Shown here piece by piece: positions 17,319 through 25,833 of a DNA stretch of 64,000 nt. The stretch is taken from the NCBI GenBank assembly GCA_945909635.1, contig OX246690.1, positions 2,170,001 through 2,234,000 of the forward strand, in the 5' to 3' direction. The first letter of the stretch is position 1, and each line of letters begins with the position of its first letter. Under the pieces are notes generated by a model. That model was not told the origin of the DNA and ran no database searches. It worked only from the letters and a program-made list of their open reading frames with translations. Origin of the DNA: Clostridioides difficile_A (lineage in GTDB: Bacteria > Bacillota > Clostridia > Peptostreptococcales > Peptostreptococcaceae). Position numbers and translations under genes: made by a program.

Positions 17319-17819
17319 CTATATGCTTAATTTCCACCATTTTGTATTCGAATTTCGATACAATTTAAATCCACATCGTAATAAAACATTTTGTGAAGCG
17401 ATATTTTCAATATCAGTTTCAGCTATTACAAAAGATACATTTGGTTGATTTAATCCCCAGTCACATATTTTTTCAACTGCTTCTGTCATATATCCTTTTT
17501 TTCTGTAATTATCACCTAAACCATAACCAATCTCAATTTCACCATGAAAATTTGGTACATCTTTAAAATCAACTAGGCCTATAACTTTACGATTTTCATT
17601 TAACATAATAAACCAAAATGTATAAAATAATATATTTTTTTTATCTTTATTAGCAATATTTATTTGTCCTTTTACAATATCATAGAAAAATCCAGTTACT
17701 GGTTGTGCACAATAAGTACAATTTAATTCTCCTTCTAATTTTGAGTTATCGAAAATCCAAAGCTCAAGTTGACGAAGTGATAGTGGAATTAAAGTTAATC
17801 TTTTTGTTTTTAATATCAT
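17319..17819 (-). CDS. GNAT acetyltransferase (RimJ/RimL-like)
   Basis: 166-residue GCN5-related N-acetyltransferase. The acetyl-CoA site shows as EIGYGLGDNYRKKGYMTEAV (about 95-114), and the C-terminal NIASQNVLLRCGFKLY matches the N-x-x-S-x-x-V-x-x-x-x-GF feature of the RimJ/RimL branch. The N-terminal RLTLIPLSL strand fits. An AAAAAGGAG site precedes the ATG. A tiny ORF with a strong RBS lies just upstream (17868-17939). The substrate is unknown: ribosomal protein, antibiotic or other amine. Confidence 0.85.
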   Translation of the reverse strand: MILKTKRLTLIPLSLRQLELWIFDNSKLEGELNCTYCAQPVTGFFYDIVKGQINIANKDKKNILFYTFWFIMLNENRKVIGLVDFKDVPNFHGEIEIGYGLGDNYRKKGYMTEAVEKICDWGLNQPNVSFVIAETDIENIASQNVLLRCGFKLYRNSNTKWWKLSI

Positions 17820-17867
17820 TTTTTCTCCTTTTTAAGAGAAAGATTATAATTGTTATCAAAAAAACAC

Positions 17868-17939
17868 CTAAACAGATACAATAACAATCCTTCTATTATT
17901 GTTTATATATATTTTAATCTGTTTAAAGAGTCTTTTCAT
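17868..17939 (-). CDS. Possible 23-residue peptide with strong RBS, or frameshifted small membrane protein
   Basis: AGGAGGTGATGAAT precedes an ATG that opens a basic peptide, MKRLFKQIKIYINNNRRIVI plus three residues, then TAG. In another frame the same DNA continues as LGVFLITIIIFLLKRR, so one base change in length would give a single-span membrane protein of about 41 residues. Either this is a short leader peptide for the acetyltransferase that follows or a decayed small membrane gene. The ribosome site is the main evidence. Confidence 0.4.
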   Translation of the reverse strand: MKRLFKQIKIYINNNRRIVIVSV

Positions 17940-18049
17940 ATTCATCACCTCCTAATACTATTCTTTTATATTATCATATATCAATTTAAGAGACATCTAA
18001 ATTATAGAATACTGCAATTTCAGATTGCAATATTTATATCATTTTTTAG

Positions 18050-18814
18050 TTATATATTTTGAACCTTACTATCTAAAAATTTTTCAATCTTTTTCTCAGA
18101 AAGTATCTCATTAGTCATAAATTCACCATTTAAAAAAAGACTGTATGTAGTAAATGGTGCAGGAGCATTTTGAGCTTCTTTTGCTGTTTCAAATTTTATG
18201 AGATTTACATCTATACTTCTAGAATCTGCAATTTTCTTCAAAATAGAAGCATATTTTTCTGTGTGTGGACACTGGTTACTATAATATAAAACGATGCTAT
18301 TTCCATTTAATTTTCTTTGCTTCACACAATCCTTAAAACATGGAATAGGAGCATTATCAGTAAATGGAAGATATAATAACTCATAATTTGGTTCTGATGT
18401 ATCTGCTAAACAAAATCCCTTATATTTTAGATATTTAGCATCAGATAAAAACGGCATTTTTTTGCTGGATGAAAGCACAACTAATCCATATTTTCCTTTT
18501 GATTTTGCATCATCAATACATTCCTGTAGCAATAAATTAGAATATCCTTGACCTTTGAATTTTCCAGATAACCAAAAACAGTTAATAAACATATAATTAT
18601 CTGCAATAATAGGAGACCATGCATTTTCTGCTGGAATATATTCTATAAAAGCTTTACCTCTTACATCAAGTCGTTTAAAAACAAGACCTTTATCAAAATG
18701 ATTTTTCATCCAAAGTTTTTTAGAAAGAGCACAATTTTCTCCTTTTTTTTCAGAAATTGAACAGCATATATGTTCATTGTCAATATTATTTATATTTATA
18801 TCAATAATTTTCAT
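18050..18814 (-). CDS. GNAT acetyltransferase with YoaP-like C-terminal domain
   Basis: Two-domain protein of 254 residues. Residues about 1-140 are a GNAT fold with the acetyl-CoA region SGKFKGQGYSNLLLQECIDD. The C-terminal part has a thioredoxin-like segment VLYYSNQCPHTEKYASIL with a CPHT motif and a conserved end, TTYSLFLNGEFMTNEILSEKK, as in YoaP-family proteins. The enzyme probably acetylates a small molecule or peptide; the role of the second domain is not established. It is monocistronic, facing the same way as the neighbouring acetyltransferase but separated by 230 bases. Confidence 0.8.
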   Translation of the reverse strand: MKIIDININNIDNEHICCSISEKKGENCALSKKLWMKNHFDKGLVFKRLDVRGKAFIEYIPAENAWSPIIADNYMFINCFWLSGKFKGQGYSNLLLQECIDDAKSKGKYGLVVLSSSKKMPFLSDAKYLKYKGFCLADTSEPNYELLYLPFTDNAPIPCFKDCVKQRKLNGNSIVLYYSNQCPHTEKYASILKKIADSRSIDVNLIKFETAKEAQNAPAPFTTYSLFLNGEFMTNEILSEKKIEKFLDSKVQNI

Positions 18815-19044
18815 ACTTTTCTCCTTTTCTAATTATATAATAGTTTATAAATATCATTTATATATTTTTATTTTAACATTTTAAATACGACAATATTATG
18901 TCATATTTATATTTTTTAAATAATGCCATTTTAGACTTATTTAAACTACTAAATTGTATATATTTAAGTAAATTTTATAGTATATCTCTATTGTATATAA
19001 ATTACATATTATCATAATATTCTAAATTTATAAAATAAATCGTA

Positions 19045-19073
19045 TTGACTTAAATATATTTAAGATATATACT
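19045..19073 (+). promoter_or_regulatory. Promoter of the third GNAT gene
   Basis: TTGACT (19045-19050), 17-base spacer, TATACT (19068-19073), 36 bases before the start codon. Confidence 0.65.
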
Positions 19074-19108
19074 TATAATAAAATTTTTTAATAATAGAGG
19101 TGTTGCTT

Positions 19109-19585
19109 GTGATAAGTAAAGAATATTTAATAAGAGAATTAAAAGAACAGGACATTATGAATGCATTAGATTTAATATGGAATGTATTTGAAGAATTTGA
19201 GTCTCCAGATTATTGTGATGATGGAATCAAATCATTTCATGAATTTATAGAATATAACTCTATTATTGAAAAAGTCCAAGAAAAAACACTCTTCTTTTGG
19301 GGTTGTTTTGATTGTAAAAAATTAATAGGAGTCTTATCTATTAGAGATTTAAATCATATATGTATGCTATTTGTAGATAAAAATTATCATAAACGTGGTA
19401 TTGCAAGAAAATTAATGAATACAGGTATAGAATATTGTACTAATAACAAAACCAATCTAACAGAAATCACTGTAAATTCATCACCTTATGCAGTTGAAGT
19501 TTACCACAAATTAGGATTTAAAGATGTTGATATTGAGCAAACTGTTGATGGTATACGTTTTACACCTATGAAATTGACAATATAA
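19109..19585 (+). CDS. GNAT acetyltransferase
   Basis: Small N-acetyltransferase of about 158 residues. The acetyl-CoA-binding signature is FVDKNYHKRGIARKLMNTGI (Q/R-x-x-G-x-A pattern), followed by ITVNSSPYAVEVYHKLGFK, the typical last strand-helix. GTG at 19100, TTG at 19103 and GTG at 19109 are all possible starts; only 19109 is about 8 bases from AGAGG, so I chose it. It resembles the widespread clostridial GNAT proteins of unknown substrate. It has its own promoter and terminator. Confidence 0.8.
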   Translation: MISKEYLIRELKEQDIMNALDLIWNVFEEFESPDYCDDGIKSFHEFIEYNSIIEKVQEKTLFFWGCFDCKKLIGVLSIRDLNHICMLFVDKNYHKRGIARKLMNTGIEYCTNNKTNLTEITVNSSPYAVEVYHKLGFKDVDIEQTVDGIRFTPMKLTI

Positions 19586-19595
19586 TAACTTAAAT

Positions 19596-19642
19596 AAAAA
19601 GCAAAGTCTCTTAAATATTTTATAGTAGCTTTGCTTTTTATT
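19596..19642 (+). terminator. Terminator after GNAT gene
   Basis: AAAAAGCAAAG (19596-19606) pairs with CTTTGCTTTTT (19629-19639), ending in a T run. Confidence 0.75.
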
Positions 19643-19883
19643 AATGCTTAAAAGTAATTATACCTTTTTTATTTTTGATAACACACTTTAAAAATCTTAC
19701 TAATATGGAGCTTTGATTTATTTTTTATATCTTTTTTGTTAATGTATCAATCAAATTAATTATTAAACTATTAACTTTATATAAACAAGAGATATTTTTT
19801 ATTATTGTATTTTTACAATTTACCCACTAGATATATAATATCAAGCATCTATTGTATTAACATACAGCCCTAATAGTTTCCTA

Positions 19884-20441
19884 CTAATCATACTTTTTAT
19901 GAATACCTAATAGAACAGTATCAATGGAATCAGCTAGACCTTTTATAGCTTCTTCTTGACTTACAAGTGCTTTTCCAAGTTGTAAAGTCGAATAACCATG
20001 CAGTACACTCATTATCAAATTTAACACTTCATCTGTGTTTTTTATTTCTAAATTACAAGAAACAATAAGTTTTTCTAATAAGGTTTTATATTCACCAAAT
20101 ACCTCTAATGTTTCATTATTTCCATGCCAAGTAGCCCATTGTATTGTTTCATAGACACCAGGATGAGAAATTACAAAATTAAAATATTCTATACTTATAC
20201 ATTTTATAGCTGTGTCTCCAGACTTACCAATAGCAACCTTTTCCATCTGATTATTCATTTTTCGCATTCCATTATGTGCCACTTCAAGTAGCAGGTCATC
20301 TAAACTTTCTATATGATTGTATAAAGATGGTGTACGTATACCTAGCTTTGCTGCAACAACTTTTAAAGAAACCTTATTAAGACCATCTTTATCAGCTATA
20401 TCTGATGCAGTTTGTATAACTATTTCTCTACTAACACGCAT
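19884..20441 (-). CDS. TetR/AcrR family repressor
   Basis: 185-residue one-component regulator. The N-terminal HTH is typical: IADKDGLNKVSLKVVAAKLG followed by IRTPSLYNHIESLDDLL. The C-terminal ligand domain (TetR_C_33-like by feel) has GVYETIQWATWHGNNE. It is divergent from the alpha/beta hydrolase at 20701, and their shared control region is full of TTAGT/ACTAA palindromes that overlap both promoters, so the pair is probably a regulator and its target. The inducer is unknown. Confidence 0.88.
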   Translation of the reverse strand: MRVSREIVIQTASDIADKDGLNKVSLKVVAAKLGIRTPSLYNHIESLDDLLLEVAHNGMRKMNNQMEKVAIGKSGDTAIKCISIEYFNFVISHPGVYETIQWATWHGNNETLEVFGEYKTLLEKLIVSCNLEIKNTDEVLNLIMSVLHGYSTLQLGKALVSQEEAIKGLADSIDTVLLGIHKKYD

Positions 20442-20475
20442 AATTCTCCTTCTTTCATTTTAAATTAATTACCTT

Positions 20476-20507
20476 ATTAGTTTAACTAATCTAATTAGTT
20501 ACGTCAA
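20476..20507 (-). promoter_or_regulatory. tetR promoter with overlapping operator
   Basis: Minus strand TTGACG (20507-20502), 17-base spacer, TAAACT (20484-20479). The palindrome ATTAGTT-T-AACTAAT (20476-20490) covers the -10 box, which fits autorepression. Confidence 0.6.
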
Positions 20508-20547
20508 TAATTGAAACTTAGAAAATATTTTATACTGTTATAAAGTA

Positions 20548-20623
20548 TTGACAATTTGATTTCAATTCAATATAATACTAATTGCATTAGTTTTTAAGCT
20601 AATATAATTAGTATTATACTAAT
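20548..20623 (+). promoter_or_regulatory. Hydrolase promoter with palindromic operators
   Basis: TTGACA (20548-20553), 17-base spacer, TATAAT (20571-20576). Directly downstream lie ACTAAT-TGC-ATTAGT (20577-20591), CTAAT-ATA-ATTAG (20599-20611) and ATTAGTAT-T-ATACTAAT (20607-20623), the same half-site family as at the tetR promoter. Confidence 0.75.
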
Positions 20624-20700
20624 TTGTTTCATTGCAATATTATTTTATAATTTGCTTAATTATAGAAATAACTACTATGTCAAACTGAGAGGAGACTTTT

Positions 20701-21399
20701 ATGCAAAAAAAATATTTTAAAATTCATGGGATTCCTTCAATTCTTTGGGGAAATCCTTCAAATCAATTGTATATTTACATACATGGACAATCAGGTTATA
20801 AAGAGGAGGCTGAAGCTTTTGCCAATATCGCTGTTTATCATGGATATCAGGTTTTAAGTATAGATTTACCTGAACATGGAGAGCGTGAAAAAGAAAATAA
20901 TTCATTTGACCCCTGGCATGTTGTCCCAGAGTTATCAACCATTATGGAATATGTAAAATGTCATTGGAATCAAATTTCTTTATATGCAAATAGTATTGGA
21001 GCATGGTATAGTATGTTGAGCTTTGAAAGAGATACATTAAAAGAATGTATTTTTGTTTCTCCAATTCTTGATATGCAACAGCTCATTTCAAATATGATGC
21101 TTTGGGCAAATGTATCAGAAGAACAACTTAAACATGAACTAGTTATTCCAACTTCATTTGGGCATACTCTTTCTTGGGAATATCTATTATATGCAAAAAA
21201 ACATCCTATTACTAAATGGAATGTACCAACAAAAATATTATATGGCAGATATGATGAACTTACTGAAATCAGTGTGGTAGAAAAATTCGTACAAAAATTT
21301 GGTTGTAGTCTAACTATTCTTGAAAATAGCAAACATTGGTTTAACACGCCAGAAGAACTAAACGCATTAGATGAATGGATAAATGCCTCATTTAAATAA
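20701..21399 (+). CDS. Alpha/beta hydrolase
   Basis: 232-residue serine hydrolase of the esterase/lipase type. Nucleophile elbow ANSIGAWYS (Ser near residue 98) in place of the usual G-x-S-x-G first glycine, acid in GRYDELT, and catalytic histidine in NSKHWF. The oxyanion-loop region is IHGQSGYKEEAEAF. No signal peptide, so cytoplasmic. It follows a GAGAGGAG site. Being controlled by the divergent TetR protein, it may detoxify the compound that the regulator senses. Confidence 0.85.
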   Translation: MQKKYFKIHGIPSILWGNPSNQLYIYIHGQSGYKEEAEAFANIAVYHGYQVLSIDLPEHGEREKENNSFDPWHVVPELSTIMEYVKCHWNQISLYANSIGAWYSMLSFERDTLKECIFVSPILDMQQLISNMMLWANVSEEQLKHELVIPTSFGHTLSWEYLLYAKKHPITKWNVPTKILYGRYDELTEISVVEKFVQKFGCSLTILENSKHWFNTPEELNALDEWINASFK

Positions 21400-21779
21400 A
21401 AAATAACAATATTATTTTCATGATTACATTGTCTATAAGCCTTTAATTAATTTTGATGTTATTTAAGGTAATTAAATAGACAATAAATTAATTGTTATTT
21501 AAAAACTTTAAAAGTATACAAAATCTTAAACAAGCACTAATAATTAATTGACATAGAGAGAAGAAAGATAAATATTATCTTTCCCTCTCTCTTCTATACA
21601 GTATACAGTTTTTACTTGTTGTTATCAATAAACTGTATTTATGTACAAAACTCAATCTTTTATCTCTTACTAATATATGCATATTTATTGTGACATTAAG
21701 GTTATGATATTAAATAAATCTAATAAAATTAATTATAAAAAAATAATAATAAAATATTATCACTCAAATTTTAAGTCTA
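21400..21779. other. Intergenic stretch with one imperfect hairpin
   Basis: No gene seen. AGAGAGAAGAAAGATA (from about 21555) can pair imperfectly with TATCTTTCCCTCTCT, which may terminate the hydrolase transcript; the T run after it is poor. Confidence 0.4.
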
Positions 21780-22268
21780 CTATATAGTTTTATCATTTTC
21801 TTCTTTTATTTCAATAATCTTCTTAAATAAAATTGATAAAACTAAAGTCAAAAACCCTATAGATAATGAAACAAATGACACTATAACTGAAGGTATTATA
21901 GTAATTGCATATAAATATACATCATAAAAATAATATAATATTATCACTACAAAATTAAATATAAAAATCTCACTAAATGCACATACAGATATTTTTCTTA
22001 AGTCTTTAGGTATTTCTTTTGAAAATGGTTTATTGATTGCTAATAATTTGCATAATTTTTTTAATATAAACAATGACACAATATATGGGATAGCACATAT
22101 ATATATAGCTACTGATATCACAGTTGGCATGTTCGTATCTGTAATACCCACACCACTTTTAAAATATGCAGTCAATACTAATGGCACTAAAATAAGTGAT
22201 AATAAGGTCAAAATTATTCCGACCAATACAATATTATTTAATATTTTAGAACTTAAATTCTTTTTCAT
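21780..22268 (-). CDS. DUF2975 membrane protein
   Basis: 162-residue integral membrane protein with four hydrophobic segments (about 10-35, 48-70, 92-118, 122-148). KLLAINKPFSKEIPKDLRKI between TM2 and TM3 is the DUF2975 hallmark, and it ends in KEENDKTI, the tail commonly seen in this family. Proteins of this family are usually encoded next to a small Cro/C1-type regulator, which here follows the divergent paralogue at 22412. Function is unknown. Confidence 0.8.
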   Translation of the reverse strand: MKKNLSSKILNNIVLVGIILTLLSLILVPLVLTAYFKSGVGITDTNMPTVISVAIYICAIPYIVSLFILKKLCKLLAINKPFSKEIPKDLRKISVCAFSEIFIFNFVVIILYYFYDVYLYAITIIPSVIVSFVSLSIGFLTLVLSILFKKIIEIKEENDKTI

Positions 22269-22411
22269 ATAAACTTACCACCTTATACATTCTTATTTTT
22301 AATATATATTATAATAGTTTTATATGTTATGTCAATAATTTATTATTGAAAAACAATAAATTATATATTATAATCAATAATATAGTCTATGTTAAGGAGA
22401 GAATATTTTTT

Positions 22412-22879
22412 ATGATTACAAAATTTTTTAGTAACATTTTATCAATCTTTCTATATTTTATATTATTAATTTTGGGAGTTGCTGGTATAACTTTTTTGTG
22501 TATGATACCTATGTTTTTGTATGATTTTAGTTCTGATAAATTAATTACTTTAATTGCAAGAATACTATATTTTTCTGACTACTTTATAGTCATTTTATTC
22601 TTAATATTTATAATTAATAGCACTAAATACTCACCTTTTATACTTGAAAATGTAAAGAGATTTAAAATAATGGGATATTGCTTGTTAGTCAATACCATGA
22701 TTGAATGTATCAATGGTTACAGTTTGAATACAAACAATCTAATAATTTTTGGAAGCGACAATGGTGGTATTTCACCACTTATGATTATTTCTTTTATATT
22801 CGCACTAATGTGTTTTGTAATTGCTGAAACATTTGATAAAGCTATAAAAATAAAAGAAGATAATGACTTGACAATATAG
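22412..22879 (+). CDS. DUF2975-like membrane protein
   Basis: 155-residue membrane protein with about four hydrophobic segments. KYSPFILENVKRFKIMG corresponds to the PF-containing loop of DUF2975 and the end KEDNDLTI nearly repeats the tail of the divergent gene at 21780, so both are members of one family. The ATG at 22412 is 11 bases from AAGGAG; an upstream in-frame ATG has no ribosome site. It is followed 10 bases later by the HTH regulator, with which it forms an operon. Confidence 0.75.
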   Translation: MITKFFSNILSIFLYFILLILGVAGITFLCMIPMFLYDFSSDKLITLIARILYFSDYFIVILFLIFIINSTKYSPFILENVKRFKIMGYCLLVNTMIECINGYSLNTNNLIIFGSDNGGISPLMIISFIFALMCFVIAETFDKAIKIKEDNDLTI

Positions 22880-22889
22880 AGGTGATGTT

Positions 22890-23105
22890 ATGGCAATTAT
22901 AGTTAATCTAGATGTAATGATGGCAAAAAGAAAAATATCACTTAAAGATTTGGCTGAAAAAATAGATATTACAAATGCTAATTTATCAATATTAAAAACT
23001 GGAAAAGCAAAAGCCATTAGATTCACTACTTTAAATGAAATTTGTAAAGCTTTAGAATGTCAGCCAGGAGATATACTTGAGTATGTAGAAGATGAAGATG
23101 ATTAA
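22890..23105 (+). CDS. Small Cro/C1-type (XRE) regulator, YozG-like
   Basis: 71-residue protein that is a single helix-turn-helix: MMAKRKISLKDLAEKIDI and ITNANLSILKTGKAKAIRF, then LNEICKALECQPGDILEYVE. This is the standard short DNA-binding partner encoded next to DUF2975 proteins. A GAGGTGATG site precedes the ATG. The C-terminus is acidic. It probably regulates its own operon, perhaps with the membrane protein holding or releasing it; that mechanism is inferred, not shown. Confidence 0.88.
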   Translation: MAIIVNLDVMMAKRKISLKDLAEKIDITNANLSILKTGKAKAIRFTTLNEICKALECQPGDILEYVEDEDD

Positions 23106-23133
23106 AAAAGAGTGTTTAAAACACTCTTTTTTG
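23103..23133. terminator. Bidirectional terminator between XRE gene and hcp
   Basis: AAAAAAGAGTG (23104-23114) pairs with CACTCTTTTTT, loop of about 7 bases, with T or A runs on each side. Confidence 0.85.
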
Positions 23134-23153
23134 ATTATAATCTAAAATTTTTA

Positions 23154-24812
23154 TTACTTTGCTGGGATATTTAAGCATGTTGCCAAGTCCTTTTCAGGAG
23201 TACTAATAGGTATTAAATTAAATGTATCAACTAAATACTGTAGTACATTTGGACTTATAAATGCTGGTAAACTTGGTCCTAAATATATATTTTTTATATC
23301 TAATGATAATAATGCCAACAAATCTGCTACTGCTTTTTGTTCATACCATGACAATATTATTGAAAGAGGAAGGCTATTCACATCTGTGTCAAATGCATCA
23401 GCTAAAGCTAAGGCTATTCTTACTGCTGAGTAAGCATCATTACATTGACCAACATCTAACAGTCTAGGTAATCCTGCTACTTCCCCAAAATTCAACTTAT
23501 TAAATCTATATTTCCCACATGCAAGAGTTAGAATTATACAATCTTCTGGTACTTGTTTAGCAAATTCTGTATAATAGTTTCTACCAGGTCTTGCACCATC
23601 ACATCCTCCAATCAGGAAAAAATGTCTTATCTTTCCAGATTTAACTGAATCTATTATTGCAGGTGCATTACTTAATGTAGCTTTATGCCCAAAACCAACT
23701 AATATTTCGTGCGGCTCTTCACTTTCCTTAAATCCACCTAATTCTAGTGCTTTATTTATTATTTCACTAAAATCTTTTTCTCCATTTTCATTTTTACCTA
23801 TATACTTTACTCCATCCCATCCAACAACACTAGTCGTAAAAATTCTATCTTTATAAGAATCTCTAGGTTTCATCAAACAATTTGTTGTCATTAATATACA
23901 TCCTGGTATAGAATCAAACTCTTTTTGCTGGTCTTGCCACGCTCCACCAAAATTACCTACTAAATGAGAGTATTTATTTAATTCTGGATATCCATGACAA
24001 GGAATCATTTCTCCATGAGTATATATATTTATTCCTTTTCCTTCTGTCTGTTTGAGTAACATTTCTAAATCTTTTAAATCATGCCCCGATACTATTATAA
24101 AAGGTCCTTTTTTTATTTTGACATTTACCTTATGAGGCTCTGGATTTTTATAAACAGTAGTATTAGCTTCATCTAGTTTTTGCATTACAGCGACACTCAT
24201 ATCTCCAGTCTTAAGAGTCAATGTTATTAAATTTTCTAAAGAAATATCATCATCTGTAATTGCTGATAGTGCTCTAAAATAAAATTCATCTACTTGATTA
24301 TTATAATATCCAAGTTCTCTAGCTTGATGTCCATAGGCACTTATACCTTTTAACCCATAAAGTATTGTCATTCTAAGTGAACGTATGTCAGGATTTAAAC
24401 TTTCATCAAACATTATTCCAGCTCTCTTAGCATCTTCTAACATTTGACTTCTTGTATCACTCAAATTATATTCAGTATATTCATTACTTTTAATAGATTC
24501 TTTAATTCTTTCTCTTAATCTCTGCTTTATTTCTTGTGATTTTCTAAGCATTTCTTCATGAGCATCACCATCAAAATTAACATTAGTTAGAGTCGTAAAC
24601 AGACTATTTTCTACAAAAGAAACTATTTCTTTATCTATTTCTTCTCCATTATCTATAAGAACTTTAGCATAACAACTTATACCTTTTAATTGATAAATTA
24701 ATAAATCTTGAAGTGCTGCTATTTCTGGTGTCTTACCACAAACCCCTATCTTTGTACATCCTTTTCCACCTACTGTCTGTTCACATTGGTAGCAAAACAT
24801 AGAATTTTCCAT
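23154..24812 (-). CDS. hcp: Hydroxylamine reductase / hybrid-cluster protein
   Basis: Iron-sulfur protein of 552 residues that acts on hydroxylamine or nitric oxide. N-terminal cluster ligands are C7, C10, C19 and C25 (MFCYQCEQ..GCTKIGVCGK); the hybrid-cluster ligands lie in GHDLKD, the HGEMIPCHGYPEL segment, MTTNCLM, LIGGCDGARPG, LTLACGKYRFNK and the SWYEQKA region. Length is that of the short class typical of anaerobes. Strong RBS AAAGGAGG with 8 bases spacing. No adjacent hcr reductase gene. A terminator-like hairpin about 150 bases upstream may control it or end a separate RNA. Confidence 0.96.
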   Translation of the reverse strand: MENSMFCYQCEQTVGGKGCTKIGVCGKTPEIAALQDLLIYQLKGISCYAKVLIDNGEEIDKEIVSFVENSLFTTLTNVNFDGDAHEEMLRKSQEIKQRLRERIKESIKSNEYTEYNLSDTRSQMLEDAKRAGIMFDESLNPDIRSLRMTILYGLKGISAYGHQARELGYYNNQVDEFYFRALSAITDDDISLENLITLTLKTGDMSVAVMQKLDEANTTVYKNPEPHKVNVKIKKGPFIIVSGHDLKDLEMLLKQTEGKGINIYTHGEMIPCHGYPELNKYSHLVGNFGGAWQDQQKEFDSIPGCILMTTNCLMKPRDSYKDRIFTTSVVGWDGVKYIGKNENGEKDFSEIINKALELGGFKESEEPHEILVGFGHKATLSNAPAIIDSVKSGKIRHFFLIGGCDGARPGRNYYTEFAKQVPEDCIILTLACGKYRFNKLNFGEVAGLPRLLDVGQCNDAYSAVRIALALADAFDTDVNSLPLSIILSWYEQKAVADLLALLSLDIKNIYLGPSLPAFISPNVLQYLVDTFNLIPISTPEKDLATCLNIPAK

Positions 24813-24949
24813 TTGCTTATACCTCCTTTTATCTCATTACATAGTTTATCCAAATATGTTATAGAGTATAAAATTATATTAAAGTTTTTAAACAATATAG
24901 GTATTCTTTTACAAAACATGCAGTACCAAAGAAGTATATAGTAATTTGA

Positions 24950-25074
24950 GCAATATAAAAAATAACTGATTTTCAATATATGACAATCAGTTATTTTATA
25001 TCCAGAATATCCATCAAGTATATTATGTTTATTGTATGTCATATTTACAACTAATTTTTTTGAAATGTATTATA
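24950..25074 (-). ncRNA. Candidate short RNA or attenuated leader upstream of hcp
   Basis: On the minus strand an extended -10, TGATATAAT (TATAAT at 25074-25069, weak -35), would start an RNA near 25062. About 65 bases later comes a perfect 13-bp hairpin, AAAATAACTGATT against AATCAGTTATTTT (24997-24985 with 24971-24959), followed by a T6 run. This is a good intrinsic terminator with no gene before it. The RNA could be independent or an attenuator of hcp. Confidence 0.4.
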
Positions 25075-25185
25075 TCATTATTAATTTTCACTGTATATAT
25101 TTGTAATATTTTAGACTCTTTTTATCTATATACTACTGCTATACTTTAATTAAGAAAAACAAATCTTATACAAGCTGGTGATTAT

Positions 25186-25365
25186 ATGAAAAGAAAACTT
25201 TTAATTTTTTTCCTATACTACATATTAGGCATACTTATTTCATATTTTATACTTATTTCTATATTTAAAAAGAAAATAGAAATTCACACTATAGTTGGAA
25301 TGCTAACAGGTGCTTGTATATTTTATTTTTTGGCACATTTATTTACTAAAAAAAATAAAATTTAA
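25186..25365 (+). CDS. Small membrane protein, 59 residues
   Basis: Unrecognised two-span membrane protein. After MKRK comes a hydrophobic helix (5-27), then a basic loop KKKIEIH, a second helix (34-53) and a basic end KKNKI. The ribosome site is weak (GGTG about 6 bases before the ATG), so translation is not certain. It lies 40 bases before another small membrane gene on the same strand and may be co-transcribed with it. Confidence 0.5.
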   Translation: MKRKLLIFFLYYILGILISYFILISIFKKKIEIHTIVGMLTGACIFYFLAHLFTKKNKI

Positions 25366-25405
25366 CTCAGCTCTATTTTATTAAATTTTAAAGGAGGTAC
25401 CTACT

Positions 25406-25723
25406 ATGAGTTTTAATAATATCAATCTTATACTTATTGGAATAGGTATTATAATAGGGACTACAATAAGGTATTTAATTAAACGGAAAACTAATTTTTG
25501 TAGTGAAAGATATTTCAATAAATTAGAATTAAAATATGGGAATATAGATAGAAAAAAAACTGTTAAACTAGATATATTTTATAGCTATTTAATAAGCTTT
25601 GAATATATAACAATGGGTTTATTCATAAAAAAATCAGAGAGTACAATAATAGTAATAATAGTAGTAGCAATTATAACAGCCGTATTGTATTATTTAATTA
25701 GAAAAAGATATATCGTTCTATAA
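25406..25723 (+). CDS. Small membrane protein, 105 residues
   Basis: Unrecognised protein with an N-terminal hydrophobic helix (about 6-24), a basic loop, a central polar region containing FCSERYFNKLELKYGNIDRKKT, and two C-terminal hydrophobic stretches. The layout (short TM, then a Y/N-rich middle, then TM pair) resembles DUF3784-like proteins, but I am not sure. It has a perfect AAGGAGG site. No catalytic motif is visible. Confidence 0.65.
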   Translation: MSFNNINLILIGIGIIIGTTIRYLIKRKTNFCSERYFNKLELKYGNIDRKKTVKLDIFYSYLISFEYITMGLFIKKSESTIIVIIVVAIITAVLYYLIRKRYIVL

Positions 25724-25737
25724 ACTTTGAATTTATT

Positions 25738-25776
25738 AAAAAAGAAGGTAACAACTAACTCTAGCTGATACCTTCT
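25738..25776 (-). terminator. Terminator of the decayed gene at 25834
   Basis: AGAAGGTA (25743-25750) pairs with TACCTTCT (25769-25776). On the minus strand the stem is followed by TTTTTT; on the plus strand the T run is missing. Confidence 0.6.
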
Positions 25777-25833
25777 AATCATATATATTAAATAAAAACT
25801 TCTAATTTAATTTTCAAAATTTCTCCCATATAA

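Noticed and set aside
24770..25042. 90-codon open frame on the minus strand over the hcp start
   Set aside because: Overlaps hcp in another frame and crosses the proposed terminator hairpin; no RBS.
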